A stretch of DNA of 64,000 nucleotides from Gemmatimonadota bacterium (GCA_009840005.1 VXOR01000025.1:1-64000); one strand, 5' to 3'; positions 1 through 8,681 are shown, counted from the first letter of the stretch. Translations and numbers: made by a program. Notes: a model not told the origin generated them from the sequence alone.

Positions 1-27
1 CCGCCCATATTGACGAAATATGGGTGG
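1..27. repeat. Inverted repeat (possible terminator) at window edge
   Basis: Arms of 11 bases at 1-11 and 17-27 pair with one wobble around a 5-base loop. The right arm is followed by a short pyrimidine stretch rather than a clean T-tract. It may end a gene lying to the left of the window. The rest of 1-183 shows no convincing gene. Confidence 0.4.
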
Positions 28-183
28 CTTTGCCCAACGCCGGACGCCGCGTTTGTAGCCGCGCGAAGGCCACCAGGGGTTTTCAGACAGCTTCTTATGT
101 GAATGCGATGTGACAACCGCTAGTTGGGGTGTTGAGGCAAAAAAACCGGTCCGCCCTAGATGGCCTCGTCCTCGTCCACAATC

Positions 184-1029
184 CTACACCAGTATGCGCT
201 GGTCGCTGAGATCCTTACTGCCTACGGTCTTGCTGACGGTGCCGCCGCGGAATTCCTTGATCTCTAGGTTGTGGAACGCGTTGACGATCATGTACTGGGT
301 CGGCATGTCCTCCCAGCGTGCGGGGTGAAACTCGACCGTCCCGTCGCCCTGCCACAACTCGGTCAGGCGGCTGTTGCTGCCCTCCGCCGGGGTAAGGCAG
401 GCGTAGGCCGCGTCTGCTTCGCCCCAGTGGCCGGTGCGGGGCATGTACTTGTAGTGGAGCAGCCCGGTCAGCACGCCGTCGGTGCGCGGCGCTGCCGGTG
501 CTGGATAGTCGGCGGGCGCTACCTCGCGCATGTTGGTCAGCTTCATGTCGAGGAAGCGAAACCCCTGCCAGTGCGCTGTGACGTGAGTCTCGCCTAGGCA
601 CACGGCCGGGTCCGGCAGTTCGCAGTAAATCTTCGAGAACCCGAGCTGTTCCCGGCCAGTGAGGATCGGCTCGGTCATGTTCTCCCACAGGACGGTCAGA
701 AACGGTCCCATTGCGCGGTCGCGCTTGCCGGTGTAGGTCGCCGGAAAGGTCACGCCCATCATGTTGTAGCCGCGTCCGGCCAACCACTCGATCTCCTTCA
801 GGTGGGTTTGGTACACCGTCACCACCGGCTCGCCGTGCAGTAAGAACCCCTCCGGCAACAGTTCTTCGAGCTGTTCGGCGTTGGTCAGGAAGCTGACCGA
901 GTAGCTGGTGTTCTTGGGGGTGTCAATGCAGGCATACCCCTTGCCGTCGGGGCCGCGCCGCGGTCCCGTCATTGGTCCGAAGTGAGTGGGCATGAGGTAC
1001 ATCACGCCCGGCTGAAATTGGTACGCCAT
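184..1029 (-). CDS. Acetoacetate decarboxylase-family protein
   Basis: The 281-residue product looks like the acetoacetate decarboxylase (ADC) fold over most of its length. A GREQLGFSK segment at residues 125-133 matches the family motif G-R-E-x-x-G-x-P-K, so Lys133 is the probable Schiff-base lysine. The usual proline before that lysine is serine here, so the substrate may not be acetoacetate; ADC-like proteins include aldolases and dehydratases. The start is supported by a GAGAGGA ribosome site a few bases upstream. It lies downstream of a broken PhyH gene on the same strand, a context typical of small-molecule catabolism. No signal peptide is seen, so it is probably cytoplasmic. Confidence 0.72.
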   Translation of the reverse strand: MAYQFQPGVMYLMPTHFGPMTGPRRGPDGKGYACIDTPKNTSYSVSFLTNAEQLEELLPEGFLLHGEPVVTVYQTHLKEIEWLAGRGYNMMGVTFPATYTGKRDRAMGPFLTVLWENMTEPILTGREQLGFSKIYCELPDPAVCLGETHVTAHWQGFRFLDMKLTNMREVAPADYPAPAAPRTDGVLTGLLHYKYMPRTGHWGEADAAYACLTPAEGSNSRLTELWQGDGTVEFHPARWEDMPTQYMIVNAFHNLEIKEFRGGTVSKTVGSKDLSDQRILV

Positions 1030-1151
1030 GAATGAGGTCCTCTCTTGGTTTGATTTGCGTTGTCCTAGTCCAAGCTGTTCCCAGAGCCGTATATTATCTG
1101 CGGCAATTTGTGCCGGGTGGGTGAGACGGCGAATAGACTCATGGGTGTGGC

Positions 1152-1423
1152 TTATCCATAGGCCATTTCAGGGTGTTTGCCGAGAACGCGCAGGAGGCGT
1201 TCGTCGGCGTCTTCGAGGACGTAATCGGGCATGTGATAGTTGAGATAGGGCCAGAAGCGCTGGGCGACAAATAGGGTTCGGCGAAGATCTGGTCGACGCG
1301 GCTGCATATTTGCTCGCATTCTTCGCGGGATAAGATGTTGCGGATGATGGTCGCGCCGTTTTTGTAAAAATCTTCGAGAATCGGCGCTAGTTCTTCTTCT
1401 GTAAAGGGTTTGTGCTGTGGCAT
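1152..1423 (-). pseudogene. Broken phytanoyl-CoA dioxygenase (PhyH) family gene
   Basis: The ATG at 1423 has a GAGGAAT ribosome site. It opens about 55 residues typical of the N-terminus of PhyH-type Fe(II)/2-oxoglutarate oxygenases (FYKNGATIIRNILSREEC, RVDQIFAEPY). Near 1262 the reading frame changes. In the next frame a protein-like stretch (RFWPYLNYHMPDYVLED, then LLRVLGKHPEMAYG) runs to a stop at 1152-1154. The family is normally about 260-300 residues with an HxD...H iron site, which is absent here. The remnant looks like an N-terminus joined out of frame to a C-terminal tail by an internal deletion. That last point is inference. Confidence 0.6.
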
Positions 1424-1550
1424 GGGATATTCCTCGCTATAGCTAGTTTGCTTTTCAACAACCAATGAGCAGGTGCCGCTTCCAATTCAGAGACTTTCAT
1501 TTGGATTACTTGCCGATTAATCACTCGCACACCATACCATGCGGACTTCC

Positions 1551-1946
1551 CTAAAGCACTTCAAATCGTACGTCGTCTTTTAAGGCGCGATCAAAACTGA
1601 GCGTTTTTTCGCAGCCAGACTTTTCGCCCACGCGCCCAATCACATAGTCGGCAAAGTCGCCTCTACCCTTTTTGTAATCGCCCAGCCCCTGCCAGAGCAG
1701 GTCTTTGTCCGCAAAATGAAATGAGCGCGTCTGCAAAATGCCCTCCAGCGCGTCGCCAATCTGCGCCCGGCTGTATCCATAGGCCCGATCGAGCACCCAT
1801 ACTAGTTCGCAGACAACGACATTGGCAATAAAATAGATCTCGCCCGCATCCGATCCCGCTTCGATCTCTTTTGCCGTGCGCCGCGCCTGTGCCGCATCGT
1901 CCTGCACTAGATAGCGCACCAGCACATTGGTATCCAGCCCCCTCAC
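1551..1946 (-). CDS. vapC: PIN-domain ribonuclease toxin (VapC family)
   Basis: The 131-residue single-domain PIN protein opens with LDTNVLVRYL. The acidic metal-binding residues expected of VapC RNases are visible: Asp5, Glu47 (CELVWVL), Asp97 (DFADYVIG) and Asp119 (SFDRAL). VapC toxins cleave specific RNAs, often initiator tRNA or rRNA, when not held by their antitoxin. The start codon overlaps the end of the upstream AbrB-type antitoxin gene by four bases, the classic translationally coupled vapBC layout. Family assignment is firm; the RNA target cannot be read from sequence. Confidence 0.9.
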   Translation of the reverse strand: MRGLDTNVLVRYLVQDDAAQARRTAKEIEAGSDAGEIYFIANVVVCELVWVLDRAYGYSRAQIGDALEGILQTRSFHFADKDLLWQGLGDYKKGRGDFADYVIGRVGEKSGCEKTLSFDRALKDDVRFEVL

Positions 1947-2185
1947 AGCGCTTTTGCCGCGCCTTCGCGCACCGTGCGATCCATTTCCTCTAGCGATACG
2001 GCCTTCTTGGGTTTCGGCAGGATATTCTTTAGGTCTCGCACATCCCGGGTGGCCGGTCTGACGACCACTTCGCCATCGTCTTGGATGATAAAATCCACGC
2101 TGTCGCCCTGCTGTAGGTGCAGGTGCTGGCGTATGGCTTGGGGGATGACCAGTTGTCCTTTGGAGGTTAGTTTGGCGACGGCCAT
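1943..2185 (-). CDS. vapB: AbrB/MazE-type antitoxin (VapB)
   Basis: The 80-residue protein has an N-terminal SpoVT/AbrB swapped-hairpin DNA-binding domain: AKLTSKGQLVIPQAIR, then LQQGDSVDF and a VVVRP strand. A C-terminal tail with KKAVSLEEMDRTV should wrap the toxin. It should bind and neutralise the downstream PIN toxin and autoregulate the pair. An AAAGGA ribosome site precedes the ATG. A TATAAA-like element lies about 45 bases upstream, but I could not pair it with a convincing -35 box. Confidence 0.88.
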   Translation of the reverse strand: MAVAKLTSKGQLVIPQAIRQHLHLQQGDSVDFIIQDDGEVVVRPATRDVRDLKNILPKPKKAVSLEEMDRTVREGAAKAL

Positions 2186-2204
2186 CGCGTGGTCCTTTTG
2201 TTGA

Positions 2205-2577
2205 TTCCTACTTTTTTGAAGACTCCAACTTTATAGTAAGAATCTAGCGAACTCTTCATACTTTGCCAATATGTACTTGGCCATGCTTTTCTATCTTTGC
2301 GTACCAGAGTTCATCTCGTGCGCTGGCTGGGCGCGGAACATTGTCGTCTAAGCGGTTTCTAAAAAGTAGTGGGATTCTAATTCGAGAAAGCTTGCAGCAA
2401 CTCCCGGAATTGTATAGGAATTATAAAGGGCCTTTCAGGGAACAGGTCAAGCGGTGTCGGCGTCTTTGGAGCGGCTTGGCTGTGTATTGCGGCGCTCTTG
2501 GTTCAGGCGTTGGTCCTGCTAGAGGGCGGCCCGCTGGCGGCTAGGGTTTGTTTCCATCGAGATTCATAGGAGGAAAA
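2205..2577. other. Intergenic stretch without a recognisable gene
   Basis: About 370 bases separate vapB from the SIMPL-domain lipoprotein gene, whose coding region begins at 2578. One 93-codon open frame crosses it, but its composition, start context and translation do not resemble a protein. The vapBC promoter must lie near the left end. I see no RNA gene, repeat array or clear terminator here. Confidence 0.5.
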
Positions 2578-3318
2578 ATGAAAAGGTGTAATTATTGGTT
2601 TTTAACGGTCGGCGCACTGCTGATTTTAACACTCACTGCCTGTGATGTGAATATTGCCTCGGAGGTATTATCGTCCTCAGCAACGGACCGAACTATCCAT
2701 GTAACCGGGAGCGGTTCAGTTACTGGTGAGCCAGATATTGCAACACTCGATATAGGTGTGTCTGTTGAGAGAGAGACCGTTGCAGAGGCACGTGAAGAAG
2801 CGGCAAGTGCGATGACGGCGTTAATAAATTCTCTGCAAGCAAACGACGTGGCTAAAAAAGACATTAAAACGGAGAATTTCAGTATCTATCCCCAGTACGA
2901 CTATACAGATGATGGACGCGTACTTCGCGGTTACAGGGTAAACAACACCGTTCGGGCGAAGGTCCGAGACTTGGCAACCCTCAGTGATGTCATAGATGGT
3001 GCCGCCGGAGCAGGAGGGGATAGCATTGTTATTAACTCTATCCAATTTATGATTGATGATACTACGCCATTGCAAACACAGGCGCGTAGTTTGGCGGTAA
3101 AGGATGCCGAAGCGAAAGCACAAACCCTAGCGAAAGCAAGCGGTGTAAGGCTAGGGGAACCTATTACTATTACTGAAAGTACCTATTTCGAAGGTCCGCC
3201 AATCCCGTTTGCGACTGCAGAAGCAGACTTCGATGATGCCGCGCGTACTGCCACTCCCATTGCCCCTGGTGAACTCGCTGTCACCGTGACTGTCACTGCG
3301 GTGTATGAAATTGAGTGA
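2578..3318 (+). CDS. SIMPL-domain (YggE/DUF541) lipoprotein
   Basis: The start at 2578 is fixed by a strong AGGAGG site five bases upstream; an earlier in-frame start 30 bases before it has no such site. The 246-residue product begins with a signal peptide ending in a lipobox, LTLTAC, with Cys22 as the likely lipidated residue. The mature part matches the SIMPL/DUF541 family: ITVTGSGSV-like opening, TENFSIYPQYDY, then a GYRVNNTVRAKVRDL segment and a DAEAKAQTLAKASGV helix. Family members are envelope proteins linked to oxidative stress or outer-membrane function, with no settled activity. Its 3' end overlaps, in the opposite orientation, a possible coding remnant. Confidence 0.85.
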   Translation: MKRCNYWFLTVGALLILTLTACDVNIASEVLSSSATDRTIHVTGSGSVTGEPDIATLDIGVSVERETVAEAREEAASAMTALINSLQANDVAKKDIKTENFSIYPQYDYTDDGRVLRGYRVNNTVRAKVRDLATLSDVIDGAAGAGGDSIVINSIQFMIDDTTPLQTQARSLAVKDAEAKAQTLAKASGVRLGEPITITESTYFEGPPIPFATAEADFDDAARTATPIAPGELAVTVTVTAVYEIE

Positions 3319-3538
3319 ACCGTTTTAAGACTTCCTTTTCCACTTCGTCGTAATCTATCTCTCCCACCCACTGCGCTACGATCTGACTTTCTCGATCGAG
3401 AAGATAGATCCAGGAATCGCTATTTGCAGGCGTCGATGCAGGCGGTAATTGGCGGTAAACCGCCACTGAGGACGGTCCATTGACGTATTTACATACCGCC
3501 CCGAAAGTGTGAATTTCGCAATTAGGTAAAGAGACGCG
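3293..3538 (-). pseudogene. Possible residual coding fragment (thioredoxin-like C-terminus)
   Basis: Between the HypE-like gene and the SIMPL gene, one minus-strand frame is open for about 82 codons and reads like real protein (for example DSWIYLLDRESQIVAQW, then DYDEVEKEVLKRF). It resembles the C-terminal end of a TlpA/thioredoxin-like or redoxin protein. A stop codon lies just upstream and there is no ATG, GTG or TTG near the beginning. Its end overlaps the SIMPL gene by about 26 bases. I read it as the tail of a decayed gene; it could also be chance. Confidence 0.35.
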
Positions 3539-4535
3539 TTATTTCGTCCACCGGGAAAGTAGGCAATGGCGTCAGATGGCCGTCGCGGCGTAGCTGAATC
3601 CCGAAGGAAGGGGGACGGACCGTGCCGATGCGGGCTGCGGCTATGTTGGCGTCGTGCAGGGCCGCGAGGATGGCGTCGGTGGAATCGGTCGTGCAGCCGA
3701 TTAGCAGCGCACCCGAGGAAATCACGCCAAGGGGATCGAGTTCAAAGGCCGCGCAGAGATGCGCTGTGGCTGGATCGATAGGTAGCGCGTGGTAGTTGAT
3801 GTCTGCGCCCACAGCAGATGCGGTGGCTAGTTCCCATAGCCCTGTGGCGACCCCGCCTTCGGTCGGATCGTGCATGGCGGTAACTCGTCCTGCTTGGACG
3901 GCGATTTGGGCATCGCGCACGACGCTGATGCCGGGGGTGTGGAGGAAGTCGGCGCAAGCGTCCAAGAAGGCGGGCGTACAGCCGAGTTCGCGCAGTTGCG
4001 CGCGTTTTTCGCGGGCGATGATGGCACTGGCTTCAATCCCTAGGCCCTTGGTCAGGAGCAGGGCGTGCCCGGGCCGCAAGTCCGAGGAGCGCACCAAGCG
4101 GTCGCGCGTGGTTTCCCCGAGCATCTGACCAATGACTAGGGGACGGTCGAGTCCGTAAGTCACCTCTGTGTGGCCGCCGCAGACGGCGATGTCCAAGTCC
4201 TCGGCAGCTTGGTGGATGGAGCGGAAAATGGATTCCGCCAACTCGGGCGTGGCGCGTTCTGCGGGGAGGAGGATGGTGCTGAGGAAGAAGCGGGGCGTCG
4301 CTCCCATAGCGGCAATGTCGTTGGCATTGACGTGGACTGCGTACCAGCCAATTTCGTCGCTGGCGAAAGTGATGGGGTCGGTCTTGGCCACGAGCAAGCG
4401 GTCGCCGCAGTCGATAACAGCCGCGTCTTCGCCCACGGTCGGTGGCACAAGCAGGCGTTCGTGCCGGTGGGTATAGGCGTTGAGCAGACGGCTTAGTTCA
4501 GCGGGAGGCAGCTTGCCGGCAGGGTAAGTTTTCAC
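3522..4535 (-). CDS. AIR synthase-related protein (HypE/ThiL-like)
   Basis: The 337-residue protein belongs to the PurM/HypE/ThiL/SelD ATP-binding superfamily. It has VGEDAAVIDCGDRLLVAKTDP and VNANDIAAMGATPRFFLSTIL in the N-terminal half, then CGGHTEVTYG, and MHDPTEGGVATGLWELA in the C-terminal half. The layout is closest to archaeal-type HypE-like proteins. The C-terminus ends ITRLFT and lacks the PRxC cysteine of true HypE, so it should not dehydrate a thiocarboxamide for hydrogenase cyanide synthesis; no hydrogenase gene is near. The first four bases overlap the cobA-hemD gene, so it is probably the last gene of the heme operon. Substrate unknown. Confidence 0.75.
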   Translation of the reverse strand: MKTYPAGKLPPAELSRLLNAYTHRHERLLVPPTVGEDAAVIDCGDRLLVAKTDPITFASDEIGWYAVHVNANDIAAMGATPRFFLSTILLPAERATPELAESIFRSIHQAAEDLDIAVCGGHTEVTYGLDRPLVIGQMLGETTRDRLVRSSDLRPGHALLLTKGLGIEASAIIAREKRAQLRELGCTPAFLDACADFLHTPGISVVRDAQIAVQAGRVTAMHDPTEGGVATGLWELATASAVGADINYHALPIDPATAHLCAAFELDPLGVISSGALLIGCTTDSTDAILAALHDANIAAARIGTVRPPSFGIQLRRDGHLTPLPTFPVDEITRLFT

Positions 4536-6061
4536 GGGGCGTAGAAAGCGATGATGGCTTGAACTAGAGCGGGGATACTGCTTTCGCTGGGCTGTACGTG
4601 AACGACAAACCCGAGCTGGTGTACGGCTTCAGCCGTGGTGGGGCCGATGCAGGCGATATGGGTGCGGGCGAATACGGTCTTCGCGCGTTCTGGCCCTAGG
4701 ACCTGATGAAAATTGTGGACGCTGGAGGGGCTGGCAAAGACGATGAGGTCGAGTTTGTTCTCGGCCAGTGTGGCGGGGAGGTCGATCTGGTCCGGTAGGC
4801 GATTTACGTACGTCGTTAGGTGGTGAACTTGGGCTCCGCGTGCGGCGAGCGTGTCGGCGAGTTCAGTGCGGCCAATGGAAGAGGCGGGCAAGAGGATTTC
4901 TTGGCCGGTCACATCGAATGCGGCAAAGGCGCTGGCTAGCGCGGCCTGCGATTGGCGCGGGGGCACGAGATCGGGGACTAAGCCCTGTTGGCGCAGGGCC
5001 GCAGCCGTAGCCAAGCCGACGGCTGCGATGCGCGTGTGGGAAAAGGCCCGGGCATCGCAGCCGCGCTGATAGAGCCGGTCGCAGAAAAAGGCTACGCTGT
5101 TGGGGCTGGTGAATACGACCCAAGCCGCGTTCCCCAGGCGGTCTTGGGCTGCATCCACAGCCGTCCAGTCGTCGGGCGGGCTGATGTGCAGGAGGGGCAG
5201 CGTTGATACGGCCGCTCCTTCGGCTTCGAGGCGTTGCTGGAGGGGGCCAGCCTGTTCGCGGCTGCGGGTGACGAGCAAGCGGCGGCCAAAGAGCGGTTTG
5301 CTCTCAAACCAGTTGAGTTCTTGGCGCAGTGCGACGACTGGACCGACCACAATGAGGGCTGGTGGGCGGATTTGCTGGGCAATGGCGCGGTCCGGCAGGT
5401 GTTGGAGATCAGTGACGACCGTGCGTTGGTCGGGCCAAGTGCCCCATTCAATAGCTGCGGCCGGCGTCGAAGCCGGTCGGCCCCGAGCGACGAGATGTTG
5501 GCATATACTGGCGAGTTTGCGGACGGCCATGAAGATGACGAGGGTGCCGTCAAAGGCCGCTAGCTGATCCCAGTCGATGGTCGCGTCGGGCTTAGCTGGA
5601 TCCTCGTTGCCGGTGACTAGCAGCGCGGCCGAGGCGGTGCCGCGATGGGTTAGGGGGATACCCGCGTAGGCCAAGACGCCAGAAGCTGCGGAGACGCCGG
5701 AGACGATCTCAAAGGGAATGCCGGCCTGACGCAGGTGCAGAGCCTCTTCGCCACCGCGACCGAAAATTAAGGGATCACCGCCTTTGAGGCGGACGACGAT
5801 ATGGCCTTGGCGAGCGCGATCGACGAGGAGCGCATGGATCGCGTCTTGAGAGGGGCTTTTGCGGCCACCGCGTTTGCCGACCGCGATTTGCTCACACGTG
5901 CTGGGCACTAGGTCGAGCAAGCGGCTGTCGAGGAGGTCGTCGTACAGGACGACGTCGGCCTCGCGCAGGTAGCGCAGGCCCTTGAGGGTCAGCAGGCCGG
6001 GGTCGCCGGGACCAGCGCCGACGATGTACACGGTGCCCGGGGTGGCGTATTCAGCGGACAT
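4532..6061 (-). CDS. cobA-hemD: Fused uroporphyrinogen-III methyltransferase / uroporphyrinogen-III synthase
   Basis: The 509-residue fusion has two domains. Residues 1 to about 250 are a SUMT/CobA methyltransferase (VYIVGAGPGDPGLLTLKG, VRLKGGDPLIFGRGGEEA, PLTHRG), which makes precorrin-2 from uroporphyrinogen III using SAM. Residues about 255-509 are HemD-like (GRRLLVTRSREQAGPL, VFTSPNSVAFF, IAAVG, FASPSSVHNF, IACIGPTTAEA), which closes hydroxymethylbilane into uroporphyrinogen III. The polypeptide thus makes and can divert the same intermediate toward siroheme or cobalamin. Its start abuts the end of hemC (shared base 6061) and its end overlaps the HypE-like gene. Such CobA-HemD fusions are known in clostridia and other phyla. 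Confidence 0.93.
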   Translation of the reverse strand: MSAEYATPGTVYIVGAGPGDPGLLTLKGLRYLREADVVLYDDLLDSRLLDLVPSTCEQIAVGKRGGRKSPSQDAIHALLVDRARQGHIVVRLKGGDPLIFGRGGEEALHLRQAGIPFEIVSGVSAASGVLAYAGIPLTHRGTASAALLVTGNEDPAKPDATIDWDQLAAFDGTLVIFMAVRKLASICQHLVARGRPASTPAAAIEWGTWPDQRTVVTDLQHLPDRAIAQQIRPPALIVVGPVVALRQELNWFESKPLFGRRLLVTRSREQAGPLQQRLEAEGAAVSTLPLLHISPPDDWTAVDAAQDRLGNAAWVVFTSPNSVAFFCDRLYQRGCDARAFSHTRIAAVGLATAAALRQQGLVPDLVPPRQSQAALASAFAAFDVTGQEILLPASSIGRTELADTLAARGAQVHHLTTYVNRLPDQIDLPATLAENKLDLIVFASPSSVHNFHQVLGPERAKTVFARTHIACIGPTTAEAVHQLGFVVHVQPSESSIPALVQAIIAFYAP

Positions 6062-6966
6062 CAGGACACCTGCAAAAGGGCATCGGCACCTTGGGTGCGC
6101 AGGTCGTCTGCAAGGGATTCGACTAGGGATTCAGCGCGAGCGCGGGGGGCACGCAGTTTGGCGCGCAGCAACTGGGTGCCTTCGGGATGGCCGACCAAGC
6201 CGTCGAGTACGAGGAGGTCGCCTTCGATGCGGCCCCAAGTGCCGACGGGCGCGTGACACCCGGCGCGCAGGGTGTGCAGCAGATGGCGCTCGGCTTGCAC
6301 TGCGACTAGGGTTGGAGCGTGGTTGAGGGCTGCGACGGTGGTACTCGCGGGGTGGTCGCCGCGCATTTGCAGTCCTAAAGCGCCTTGGCCGGGTGCAGGT
6401 AGAACCTGATTCAAGGGCAGATAGCAGCCGATGCGCTCTTGCCAGCCGAGGCGGTTGAGTCCGGCAACGGCTAAGACAACGGCATCGCACTCGCCGCGCA
6501 TGGTTTTGTCGATGCGGGTGTCTAGGTTGCCGCGAATATCTATAACGTTTAGGTCGGGCCGCAGGGCCTTGAGTTGGGCGCGGCGGCGCAGGCTGCCCGT
6601 TCCCACACGTGCGCCATCCGGCAAGTCGGCCAGCGAAGATATGCTGGGGCCGACGAGGGTGTCGCGCACATCTTCGCGCTCGGGCGTGGCGACGAGGGCG
6701 AGATCGGAGTGCATCTGAGTCGGTAGGTCTTTCAGGCTGTGGACCGCTAGGTCGATGTGCTCGTCCAACAGCGCGCACTCAAGAGCTTTGGTAAAAACGC
6801 CCGTGCCCCCCAAGCTGCGCAGCGAACCTGTTATCGCGTCACCGGTGGTGCGGATGGTTGAGATCTCAATGTCCAGCCCGTCGTGCAGTGCTAGCAAGCG
6901 GTCGCGGACCTCGTGGGCTTGGACGAGGGCGAGTTGGCTGCCGCGACTGCCGATGACGAGTTTCAC
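6061..6966 (-). CDS. hemC: Porphobilinogen deaminase (hydroxymethylbilane synthase)
   Basis: The 301-residue protein has the full family signature: IGSRGSQLALVQA at the N-terminus, HSLKDLPT at 76-83 with catalytic Asp80, GTGSLRRRAQL, DIRGNLDTR, and LRAGCHAPVG with Cys237 carrying the dipyrromethane cofactor. It polymerises four porphobilinogens into hydroxymethylbilane, which the adjacent HemD domain cyclises. Length is normal. It is the first gene of hemC-cobA/hemD-HypE-like and sits after glnA on the same strand, separated by a strong hairpin. Confidence 0.97.
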   Translation of the reverse strand: MKLVIGSRGSQLALVQAHEVRDRLLALHDGLDIEISTIRTTGDAITGSLRSLGGTGVFTKALECALLDEHIDLAVHSLKDLPTQMHSDLALVATPEREDVRDTLVGPSISSLADLPDGARVGTGSLRRRAQLKALRPDLNVIDIRGNLDTRIDKTMRGECDAVVLAVAGLNRLGWQERIGCYLPLNQVLPAPGQGALGLQMRGDHPASTTVAALNHAPTLVAVQAERHLLHTLRAGCHAPVGTWGRIEGDLLVLDGLVGHPEGTQLLRAKLRAPRARAESLVESLADDLRTQGADALLQVS

Positions 6967-6993
6967 GAGGTGTGGCCGTAGGGTGTATATAGA

Positions 6994-7030
6994 GCAAGGG
7001 AAGATTCCCCTAGTGGAAATCTTCCCTTGC
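6994..7030 (-). terminator. 13-bp perfect hairpin between glnA and hemC
   Basis: Arms at 6994-7006 and 7018-7030 are perfectly complementary (GCAAGGGAAGATT) around an 11-base loop. It lies just past the glnA stop codon and before hemC. There is no strong T-run after it on the minus strand, so it may be a weak terminator, an RNA-processing signal or an attenuator of readthrough into hemC. Confidence 0.6.
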
Positions 7031-7056
7031 CCAGAATACCCCGCAGTTATGGTTGT

Positions 7057-8544
7057 TTACACGTCGTAGTAGAGGGCGAACTCATAGGGATGAGGCCGCA
7101 AGCGGAGGGCATCGACCTCCTCGGTGCGCTTGTAGTCAATCCACGCGTCGATCAGGTCGTCAGAGAATACATCCCCCTGCAACAGAAAGTCCCGATCCTG
7201 CTCCAAGTGATCCAACGACGCCTCCAACGAACCGGCCGTCTGCGGAACCCCTGCCCGCTCCTCCGCCGACAAGTCATACAGATTCTTGTCCAACGGCTCC
7301 CCCGGATCCAACTGACGCTCGATCCCGTCCAACCCCGCCATCAGCATCGCCGACAGCGCCAAGTAGATGTTGCACGACGGGTCGGGACAACGAAACTCCA
7401 CCCGCTTGCTCTTGGGCGAAGGCGAATACATCGGAATGCGCACCGACGCACTGCGGTTGCGCTGCGAATAGGCCAAGTTCACCGGCGCTTCGTAGCCAGG
7501 CACCAGCCGCTTGTAGGAGTTGGTCGTCGGATTGGTAAATGCCAACAGCGCCGGCGCGTGGTGCAGCAGCCCGCCGATGTAGTGCAACGCCATTTGGCTC
7601 AGACCCGCATAGCCACTACCGGCAAACAAAGGCGTATCGCCTTGCCACAGACTCTGGTGGGTGTGCATACCCGTGCCGTTGTCCTCAAACAGCGGCTTGG
7701 GCATGAACGTGGCCGTCTTGCCGTGCCGACGCGCCACATTCTTGACGATGTATTTGTACAGCATCATCCGGTCGCCGCAGATAAGCAGCGGACAAAAGCG
7801 AATGTCGATCTCGCCTTGGCCGGCGGTGCCCACCTCGTGGTGGTGGATTTCGGTGTCAATGCCGCAGTCGAGCATGGTCTGCACCATCTCGGTGCGGATG
7901 TCTTGCAGCGAATCCGTCGGCGGCACCGGGAAGTAGCCGCCCTTGTAGTCGGGCTTGTAGCCTAAGTTGGGGCCGTCCGCCGAGCCGGAGTTCCAGCGGC
8001 CTTCCACCGAGTCGATCTCGTAGAAACCCAGATGGGCTTGCTGGTCGAAGCGGATGTTGTCGAAGATGAAAAACTCGGCTTCCGGGCCGAAAAAGGCGGT
8101 GTCAGCCAACTGAGTGTGCAAAAGATAGGCTTGGGCGCGCTGGGCGACGCCGCGGGGATCGCGGGCATAGGGCAGGCGGGTGATGGGGTCTTCAACCGAG
8201 CAGACCAGCGACAGGGTAGGCGCTTGGGTAAACGGGTCCATGACGGCGGTGGTCGGATCGGGCACGACGAGCATGTCGGATTCGTTGATTTCCTGCCAGC
8301 CGCGGATCGACGAGCCGTCGAAGCCGAGACCGTCTTCGAACAGGTCGGGTTCGAGATCGGCGATGGGCATGGTGAAGTGCTGCCAAGTGCCGGGCAGATC
8401 GACGAACTTGAAATCGACCATCTGCGCGTCGTTCTGGCGTGCTAAAGCCAGCGCGTTGTCGATGGCGCTGGCTTTGGCCGACTTGGCTTTGGGTTTGGCT
8501 TTGCTTTTGCTTTTGGGTTTGGCTTTCGCCTTGGCTTTGGCCAT
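7057..8544 (-). CDS. glnA: Type I glutamine synthetase with Lys/Ala-rich N-terminal tail
   Basis: The enzyme makes glutamine from glutamate, ammonia and ATP. Class signatures are clear: [51 protein letters not shown] and [28 protein letters not shown] near the C-terminus keeps the tyrosine that is adenylylated in enteric enzymes. The frame stays open upstream for 115 more codons, but the start at 8544 is preferred: it has an AAAGGA site upstream and lies about 60 bases from a consensus promoter. The 495-residue product is about 25 longer than usual because of a low-complexity tail ([15 protein letters not shown] and so on) before the N-terminal beta-grasp domain. Confidence 0.95.
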   Translation of the reverse strand: MAKAKAKAKPKSKSKAKPKAKSAKASAIDNALALARQNDAQMVDFKFVDLPGTWQHFTMPIADLEPDLFEDGLGFDGSSIRGWQEINESDMLVVPDPTTAVMDPFTQAPTLSLVCSVEDPITRLPYARDPRGVAQRAQAYLLHTQLADTAFFGPEAEFFIFDNIRFDQQAHLGFYEIDSVEGRWNSGSADGPNLGYKPDYKGGYFPVPPTDSLQDIRTEMVQTMLDCGIDTEIHHHEVGTAGQGEIDIRFCPLLICGDRMMLYKYIVKNVARRHGKTATFMPKPLFEDNGTGMHTHQSLWQGDTPLFAGSGYAGLSQMALHYIGGLLHHAPALLAFTNPTTNSYKRLVPGYEAPVNLAYSQRNRSASVRIPMYSPSPKSKRVEFRCPDPSCNIYLALSAMLMAGLDGIERQLDPGEPLDKNLYDLSAEERAGVPQTAGSLEASLDHLEQDRDFLLQGDVFSDDLIDAWIDYKRTEEVDALRLRPHPYEFALYYDV

Positions 8545-8605
8545 GAGAGTGGGTTCCTTTCTCGCGTCGAACAACTTTAAGGTGGTTAGAAAAAACAAAG
8601 ATTCA

Positions 8606-8634
8606 ATAGTACGATTCTGTAAATCGGCTGTCAA
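8606..8634 (-). promoter_or_regulatory. Sigma-70-type promoter for glnA
   Basis: On the minus strand, TTGACA (8634-8629) and TACTAT (8611-8606) are separated by exactly 17 bases, giving a leader of about 55-60 bases before the glnA start at 8544. It lies back-to-back with the hrcA promoter. Confidence 0.75.
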
Positions 8635-8653
8635 GCAAGCTGGGCAGCGAGTC

Positions 8654-8681
8654 TTGACAAGCAATCGGCGGCTTTTATTAT
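8654..8681 (+). promoter_or_regulatory. Sigma-70-type promoter for hrcA-grpE-dnaJ
   Basis: TTGACA at 8654-8659 and TATTAT at 8676-8681 are 16 bases apart, about 65 bases before the hrcA start. I looked for a CIRCE element (TTAGCACTC-N9-GAGTGCTAA), the usual HrcA target, and did not find one here. Confidence 0.65.

Noticed and set aside
2225..2250. TATAAA-like -10 box as vapBC promoter
   Set aside because: No suitable -35 box at 16-18 bases; left unassigned.
2263..2544. 93-codon frame between vapB and the SIMPL lipoprotein
   Set aside because: No ribosome site or recognisable domain; its translation looks random.
7027..7965. 312-codon open frame antisense to glnA
   Set aside because: Long because high GC suppresses stops; glnA on the other strand is unmistakable and this translation has no protein-like motif.
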